Part shown: positions 63,501-64,000 of the stretch, in pieces | Layout: each line of letters begins with the position of its first letter | Numbering within the stretch: position 1 is the stretch's first letter | The notes under the pieces: generated by a model | Database searches by the model: none | The model's input: only the letters and a program-made list of their open reading frames with translations | What the model was told of the DNA's origin: nothing | Program-made: the position numbers and the translations under genes | Source of the DNA: Phoronis australis | Taxonomy: Eukaryota > Phoronida > Phoronidae | NCBI GenBank assembly: GCA_002633005.1 | Contig: NMRA01000107.1 | Coordinates: 601,169 to 665,168, forward strand | DNA length: 64,000 bases | Reading direction: 5' to 3'

Positions 63501-63913
63501 TTGTTTTTTTTTTTGCTAGAAAATAAGCAACAAGTACTCATCTCAAATTCTATTCATGAAAAGGAGAGAATGTTGAGTGAATACATTGAGTGAATGTTGT
63601 GTGAATGCATTGATCGTCCTCATGCAAAACACAGCTCTTCACTCAATGTAGGAATACTAGCATTAAGGAATACACAAAAACTAACAGACGAGCTAAGCAA
63701 CAAATCCAACTAGTAATTCCTGCACACTAGCATAAGTTAATAATAAAATCCAACAAGTGAAAAAGGTTTCAAGATTAGGCTGAACAAGCAGAACTTACAA
63801 TCTGCACATTAGTTTGAGAGTCTCCCTTCAAAGTGATGCGGATGTACCGACCAGTGCTGTCAACTTCCAACGGAATACTGGAGCCATCGGTCACAATCTG
63901 ACGGCATAAATAG
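14334..63913 (-). CDS. Laminin subunit alpha (LAMA5/LAMA3-like), 3' part of gene, 51 coding exons
   Basis: Secreted basement-membrane glycoprotein; the alpha chain trimerises with beta and gamma chains through its coiled coil and binds integrins and dystroglycan through its LG modules (family knowledge). Fifty-one minus-strand exons with GT-AG borders join without a frame break from 63913 down to TAA at 14334-14336, giving 2521 residues. Exon 1 starts with one base completing a codon from an upstream exon, so the N-terminal LN and first LE region lies beyond the window. Order seen: IVb-like globule, LE repeats, L4/IVa globule, LE repeats, coiled coil, LG1-LG5. The LE repeat after the first globule (FCRKS, GGQCRCKPNVIGRTC, GYFGFPNCR) closely resembles the corresponding part of vertebrate alpha-5; alpha-1/2 chains have a different globule there. 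It could equally be the ancestral alpha-3/5 gene. Only one of the two copies of exon 6 is counted. Exon coordinates are given with each domain entry. Confidence 0.96.
15093..15168 (+). repeat. tRNA-like SINE head (A- and B-box)
   Basis: GGTACCGATGGCTCAGTGG (A-box) and GATTTGAGTCCC (B-box) are spaced as in a tRNA, but the ends do not pair as an acceptor stem and a SINE-like body follows. Intronic, antisense to laminin. Confidence 0.55.
16401..16469. mobile_element. 69-bp fold-back element
   Basis: Begins CATGGGCGGCGCA and ends with its exact reverse complement; interior GGGGCTAAAGCCCC is also self-complementary. Resembles remnants of non-autonomous DNA transposons. In the intron between exons 48 and 49. 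Confidence 0.65.
18357..20866 (-). CDS. Laminin alpha exons 44-47: LG4 module
   Basis: Exons 20701-20866, 20054-20237, 18874-19047 and 18357-18507. Exon 44 finishes the linker (CALPLNPVVPSVSDTEETAL) and starts LG4 (RFGTSSDSRAEFDSF). Then FSIEFKTSALDGLIFYMGGS, GEYSDGEWHQ, VVFKRRNRQGELIIDGTRIG, PPFYLGGLGGMDAAKL and the closing GAMNFKGCLRNFKLNMEHL...LSKCTD. The basic stretch (KRRNRQ, GSKRSKGSSR) is a possible heparin or dystroglycan contact, which is inference. Exon 47 continues into LG5 with GTFFSKEPGYLIL. A 25-bp tandem duplication repeats the exon 46 donor. Confidence 0.92.
18846..18894 (-). repeat. 25-bp tandem duplication of the exon 46 splice donor
   Basis: The exon 46 end plus donor (GAAACAGCTTGGTGTAAG) recurs 25 bases downstream as GAAACAGCTCGGTGTAAA. 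The second GT would shift the frame, since 25 is not a multiple of three. Confidence 0.8.
19957..20002. repeat. (GT)n microsatellite
   Basis: About 45 bases of GT repeats about 50 bp downstream (minus sense) of the exon 45 donor. Confidence 0.95.
21119..21618. repeat. 26-bp minisatellite, about 19 copies
   Basis: Unit TGTGTGAACACTGCAGGATG followed by TTAAAC. Copies are diverged at the low-coordinate end and nearly identical toward 21600. Lies in the intron between exons 43 and 44. Confidence 0.93.
21790..21935 (-). CDS. Laminin alpha exon 43: LG3-LG4 linker
   Basis: One exon of 146 bases. It carries the last LG3 cysteine (SFTKCPLVDP) and a flexible Thr/Pro/Ser-rich linker (VVTTIAPTTRSPSLPEPIK). 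In vertebrate alpha chains the LG3-LG4 linker is the hinge, proteolytically cut in some chains (family knowledge). I see no clear dibasic cleavage motif here, so processing is not predicted. Confidence 0.9.
22409..22521. repeat. TATG/CATA inverted tetranucleotide microsatellite
   Basis: TATG-type repeats on the left and CATA-type repeats on the right make a long imperfect hairpin on one strand. Confidence 0.9.
22830..24384. mobile_element. Candidate THAP-type DNA transposon remnant bounded by 17-bp inverted repeats
   Basis: AATTGACCTTACGCCAG at 22830-22846 is exactly inverted at 24368-24384. Inside lie a plus-strand THAP-domain fragment and two short minus-strand frames I do not recognise (24028-24264, with an overlapping upstream frame from about 24322, and a frame around 23190-23340 reading EKVVMYDYNEPLSD). 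THAP domains are the DNA-binding domains of P-element and Kolobok-type transposases and of host genes derived from them. I could not identify a clean target-site duplication or a transposase catalytic core, so assignment to a superfamily is not possible. It sits in the laminin intron between exons 42 and 43. Confidence 0.6.
22977..23193 (+). pseudogene. THAP-domain zinc-finger fragment, frameshifted
   Basis: From ATG 22977 the frame reads MAKRCCCDVCNSDS, then NFWPFPKPKS and MSKQC, ending at TAA 23106-23108. This is the start of a C2CH THAP domain (C-x-x-C, then the FPKP region). In another frame immediately after, KLHVLPHEQ and KAKYKYV match the later part of the domain (the HEQ and K-YVC regions), so one frameshift separates the halves. 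A possible donor (AAGGTATGC) follows. Likely first exon of a dead element. Recognised by motif from memory, not by search. Confidence 0.6.
24466..25868 (-). CDS. Laminin alpha exons 40-42: LG3 module
   Basis: Exons 25722-25868, 25071-25219 and 24466-24651. Strands visible: VYMSADEPAYVAMPAVNVKS, FEMTLKMRTTNDTGLIFHVA, LSLALVNGRIVCTAL, YNDGLWHYITLNKKGQL, KLFFGGVPADYNL and FFDGCMGEVTVNSK. The split AA_ codon at the end is completed by exon 43. LG3 completes the integrin-binding LG1-3 head. The next intron (21936-24465) contains the inverted-repeat-bounded island with a THAP fragment. Confidence 0.92.
26160..28080. repeat. Intronic array of the dispersed repeat, containing the assembly gap
   Basis: Diverged copies with CACTAGGGGG/CACTAGGTGGCGC, CCAAATTTCATGAAAAT, GAAGGTGTCGTC and a GGACGGACGGACAG end. 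A 30-bp imperfect inverted repeat at 27912-27941 (GCGTCCACATAT/ATATGTGGGCGC) is probably one unit's end. Same family as 9520-11500. In the intron between exons 39 and 40. Confidence 0.7.
26753..27404. other. Assembly gap (652 N)
   Basis: Unbroken N run inside the repeat array. No laminin exon appears to be lost: exons 39 and 40 join in phase and give a continuous LG2-LG3 sequence. Confidence 0.98.
28273..30324 (-). CDS. Laminin alpha exons 37-39: LG2 module with proline-rich lead-in
   Basis: Exons 29984-30324, 28980-29064 and 28273-28393. Exon 37 opens with a short proline stretch (RPPPPPES) linking LG1 and LG2, then EIN-type LG strands: FQIETNIQLGFKTLTEDASL, FLQGDEGYLAVELKDGKV, DNEWHQVSVYRSTDFLYLKV; exon 38 has LYFGGIGKTINFP; exon 39 has SFTGCLRNVQVAQNP and ends GTIPGCSAD. 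Both the GCLRN and the final GC are the conserved disulphide pair of LG modules. The following intron holds the 652-base assembly gap. Confidence 0.92.
28721..28820. repeat. ~28-bp tandem repeat carrying AGGTCA half-sites
   Basis: Three to four copies of GTCAAGTGTTGAGGTCATCA plus TTAAAG; each carries AGGTCA in the same orientation. In the intron between exons 38 and 39. Confidence 0.75.
30633..30726 (-). repeat. tRNA-derived SINE, copy B
   Basis: Minus strand: TAGCTCAGTGGTAAGAGC (A-box), then a deletion removing the B-box, then GATTTTTCTGTGTTTGTTTG and TTGGCCAACATCAGCGTC shared with 3066-3156. Confidence 0.7.
31588..36567 (-). CDS. Laminin alpha exons 33-36: LG1 module
   Basis: Exons 36400-36567, 32964-33106, 32350-32497 and 31588-31712. 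The translation follows the laminin G beta-sandwich: SKFSLYFKTEVDNGLLVYVG, DDYFSLEIRDGHVVFQFDLG, VNDGKWHEVIAER, KVFIGGVPSGVN and closing FAGCIEDVKLNDGPIGLWDF with the C-terminal cysteine in NMGCVQR. LG1-3 form the integrin-binding head (family knowledge). The 3.3-kb intron 33107-36399 contains short simple repeats and a possible tRNA-like stretch but no other coding signal I trust. Confidence 0.93.
33107..36399. other. Long laminin intron, no other gene recognised
   Basis: Contains a GGTGGTGATGG tract near 33660, (GTT)n near 34262, and short chance frames on both strands. Confidence 0.6.
34455..34525 (+). repeat. Possible tRNA-like sequence
   Basis: TTTGGCTCAGAGGCAGAGCC can form a D-arm-like stem and GGGTGCGATTCTGC resembles a B-box. 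Poor T-stem pairing; weak. Confidence 0.25.
37494..47230 (-). CDS. Laminin alpha exons 22-32: coiled-coil domain (LCC, domains II/I)
   Basis: Exons 47079-47230, 46354-46458, 45315-45426, 44175-44345, 43286-43473, 42363-42479, 41880-42176, 41279-41363, 40317-40433, 39624-39809 and 37494-37648. It starts CDSCIHLLLDDIEKLQPGI, matching the CDHCVVLLLDDLE-type start of alpha-5, and continues as charged heptad-like helix rich in Ala, Gln, Glu, Lys and Asp with no further cysteine pattern. Examples are VKELRAQAHDHENRTREIQQ and IGEALNASEDAIKAADDAID. It ends LITAARNAANR, where human alpha-5 has a similar helix end before LG1. All eleven junctions keep phase. About 528 codons, near the usual 550-600 for this domain. 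Function: assembly with beta and gamma chains in the long arm. Confidence 0.93.
38371..39193. mobile_element. Fold-back/MITE-like element with GGGCTGTTCCAG ends
   Basis: Left end TTAGGGCTGTTCCAGCAAAA then TCTGTATGGGAGGGGGGG; the right end (39143-39193) is its reverse complement with a few mismatches. About 820 bp with no coding content recognised. Intron between exons 31 and 32. Confidence 0.6.
39827..40049. repeat. 40-bp minisatellite with internal palindrome, ~5.5 copies
   Basis: Units start at 39827, 39867, 39907, 39947, 39987 and 40027. Each contains CCATGGTC-TAGCAAT-GACCATGG, an 8-bp inverted repeat. The array ends about 17 bp from the exon 31 acceptor. Confidence 0.93.
43816..44065. 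repeat. 50-bp minisatellite, 5 copies
   Basis: Unit ACACTGTACATAAAATCAAC followed by AGCATTAATAATGAACATCT and ACAACATTAT. Intron between exons 25 and 26. Confidence 0.93.
48081..52855 (-). CDS. Laminin alpha exons 16-21: LE repeats preceding the coiled coil
   Basis: Exons 52742-52855, 51717-51835, 50285-50562, 49527-49627, 48838-49018 and 48081-48218. They encode successive LE repeats: CEPCECNGHADTC-like opening (seen as CTPCECNGHADTC), CRDGTKGHKCDECLPGYYGD, CPIAAPGNNFASGC, CDECSVGFWGDPLRIGEKC, CNGNAVSCSDLGECVDC, CDKVGSDFCNRQTGQCVC, CDLATGQCQCQPGTTGRRC and CDPVTGRCQCLQGVTGDKC. The CP-containing PGNNFASGC segment aligns with the equivalent alpha-5 repeat. The last exon ends at GCR and the coiled coil follows with CDSC, as in other alpha chains, where this cysteine pair links the three chains (family knowledge). 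The exon 20 donor lies next to a run of G and an N at 48832. Confidence 0.93.
48810..48832. repeat. Poly-G run ending in N beside the exon 20 donor
   Basis: At least 22 G then N, then CTTAC (donor GTAAG on minus). The first intron base block on the minus strand is therefore GTAAG-N-poly-C. Real length unknown. Confidence 0.9.
49793..49862 (+). repeat. Possible tRNA-like SINE head
   Basis: CCTAGTGAGATAAGTG resembles an A-box and GCGTTTGAGTCCGTC a B-box at tRNA spacing. Antisense to laminin, intronic. Confidence 0.4.
50543..50690 (-). repeat. ~55-bp tandem repeat spanning the exon 18 acceptor
   Basis: Three diverged copies: CAACCAGAGGCAAAGCTGGA at the exon edge, CAAACAGAAATAAAGCTGGG, and CAACCAGAGGCAAAGGTGAG. 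On the minus strand the middle copy keeps CCCCAG|CTTT, and the first keeps the used TTCCAG|CTTTGCC. Confidence 0.75.
52515..52590. repeat. ~16-bp ATTGGCATCTACTGT tandem repeat
   Basis: Four to five diverged copies in the intron between exons 16 and 17. Confidence 0.75.
54049..54140 (-). repeat. ~34-bp tandem repeat of donor-like sequence after exon 15
   Basis: About three copies of GAGGTGAGTGAGGGTAATAC and spacer on the minus strand; the first copy is the real exon 15 donor. Confidence 0.85.
54141..57309 (-). CDS. Laminin alpha exons 11-15: L4 (domain IVa) globule and start of next LE
   Basis: Exons 57157-57309, 56833-56931, 55943-56026, 54698-54819 and 54141-54249. Translation shows the laminin IV type-A landmarks in order: SGWTLLNAF, LYWVAPSSYLGNR, ITSYGGKLTYTIVF, GNNFTLVHQGT, VSREQFMMTLVDLEFIHIRA and RISDVILDAASLNGAG, closing with CLCPRNYKGSSCE, the first cysteines of the split LE repeat. 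L4 domains interrupt an LE repeat and form a globule in the short arm. Phases join without a break (0, 0, 0, 2, 0). Donor-like tandem repeats sit directly beside the exon 15 donor (54049-54140). Confidence 0.93.
57584..59226 (-). CDS. Laminin alpha exons 7-10: LE (laminin EGF-like) repeats between the two globules
   Basis: Exons 59009-59226, 58419-58549, 57946-58161 and 57584-57724. Cysteine-rich repeats with the eight-cysteine LE pattern: CQCNTEGSTSFLC / GGQCRCKPNVIGRTC / CRTGYFGFPNC; then CNCPAGFCDPVSGQCLC; then CDVTTGQCTCRPLVAGRQC; then GPQCDICQQGSF and GCTSCFCFGTTKTCDSS leading into the next globule. These repeats form the rod of the short arm. Exon 7 begins by completing an AG_ codon to give SPNDPSVSEFCRKS and exon 10 ends in phase 0. 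The GCTSCFCFG ending immediately before the L4 domain is typical of laminin alpha chains (family knowledge). About 65 bp upstream of exon 8 the intron holds a diverged copy of the exon's first ~26 bases. Confidence 0.93.
59931..60049 (-). other. Second copy of laminin exon 6 (119 bp), duplicated with its flanks
   Basis: Same 119 bases as 61119-61237 with the same acceptor and a GTAATATGATC donor. The only exon difference I see is one synonymous change (TTC versus TTT). 119 is not a multiple of three: splicing both copies in series would read AGG ACT ACA TCT TAG, a stop five codons into the join. Either copy alone gives the correct frame into exon 7. It lies inside a 1.17-kb repeat whose copies meet at a single N (60573), so an unmerged second haplotype in the assembly is more likely than a real second exon; a mutually exclusive exon pair cannot be excluded. 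Confidence 0.9.
60161..60431. repeat. 26-bp minisatellite, duplication copy 1
   Basis: About ten units of GTCACACATGATCAAGATAA followed by CACGAC. Confidence 0.92.
61119..63913 (-). CDS. Laminin alpha exons 1-6: domain IVb-like globule
   Basis: Exons at 63799-63913, 63354-63436, 62808-62946, 62513-62645, 61983-62128 and 61119-61237. They encode a cysteine-poor beta-rich segment beginning YLCRQIVTDGSS, then ITAIPVADFTIDFLKPRP, CIETSYPTPVGTLKTEFEVG, VTVDVHISEANKPYVFTVQY, VLKVEFCPNIAGCRGVV and DYILVIPETAFTGVD. This is the extra globular domain that alpha-5 and long alpha-3 chains carry between their N-terminal LE repeats and the next LE block (established for the family; matched here from memory). 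Phases join exactly: 1 base in, then 0, 2, 0, 1, 0. The last exon ends in a split AG_ codon completed by exon 7. Exon 6 also exists as a second copy at 59931-60049. Confidence 0.88.
61350..61622. repeat. 26-bp minisatellite, duplication copy 2
   Basis: Same unit as 60161-60431 but a different series of variants (more AACACAACGT forms), showing the two arrays have diverged. Confidence 0.92.
63131..63341. repeat. ~40-bp minisatellite next to exon 2
   Basis: Four to five copies of TCCATTTTAAGACACCTATG then AAAACAACACACATAACTAC, ending just before the exon 2 donor. Confidence 0.9.
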
Positions 63914-64000
63914 CTGAAACCACAACAAGTGAACGGCATTACACAATAAGCTTTCTGTCATTTAAGGGGACATTTCACTGATACTTATGGCCTAAAAGTA

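Overview
This is eukaryotic (animal) genomic DNA: short coding exons with GT-AG introns, abundant microsatellites and minisatellites, SINE-like and MITE-like repeats, and assembly gaps. Two gene families can be recognised. The intron style, the high local polymorphism and the families suggest a marine invertebrate, possibly a deuterostome such as amphioxus, but the species cannot be fixed from the sequence alone.

About 50 kb (14334-63913, minus strand) is the 3' part of one large laminin alpha gene. I could chain 51 exons with GT-AG borders and fully consistent phases into one 2521-residue reading frame that ends in TAA. The gene runs right to left and enters from beyond base 64000. Domain order is: a domain IVb-like globule (exons 1-6), laminin EGF-like (LE) repeats (7-10), an L4/IVa globule (11-15), more LE repeats (15-21), the coiled coil (22-32) and five LG modules (33-51). 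The globule followed by an LE repeat with GGQCRCKPNVIGRTC is the layout of vertebrate alpha-5 (and long alpha-3) laminins, so I call it LAMA5/LAMA3-like. Introns carry several tandem repeats, some of which duplicate real splice sites.

The left 9 kb holds two tandem minus-strand genes, each modelled as a two-exon gene, encoding proteins with the C-terminal domain of phytanoyl-CoA hydroxylase-interacting proteins (PHYHIP/PHYHIPL-like). Between them and laminin lie repeat-rich intergenic DNA and the laminin 3' UTR.

Points of most interest: (1) a 1.17-kb tandem duplication at 59406-61762, joined at a single N, which duplicates one laminin exon; using both copies creates an immediate stop, so it is probably an unmerged haplotype. 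(2) A 1.55-kb island in a laminin intron (22830-24384), bounded by perfect 17-bp inverted repeats and holding a frameshifted THAP zinc-finger, most simply a THAP-type DNA transposon remnant. (3) The conserved two-exon structure of the PHYHIP-like pair. (4) One repeat family shared by an intergenic array (9.5-11.5 kb) and the intronic array around the 652-base gap.
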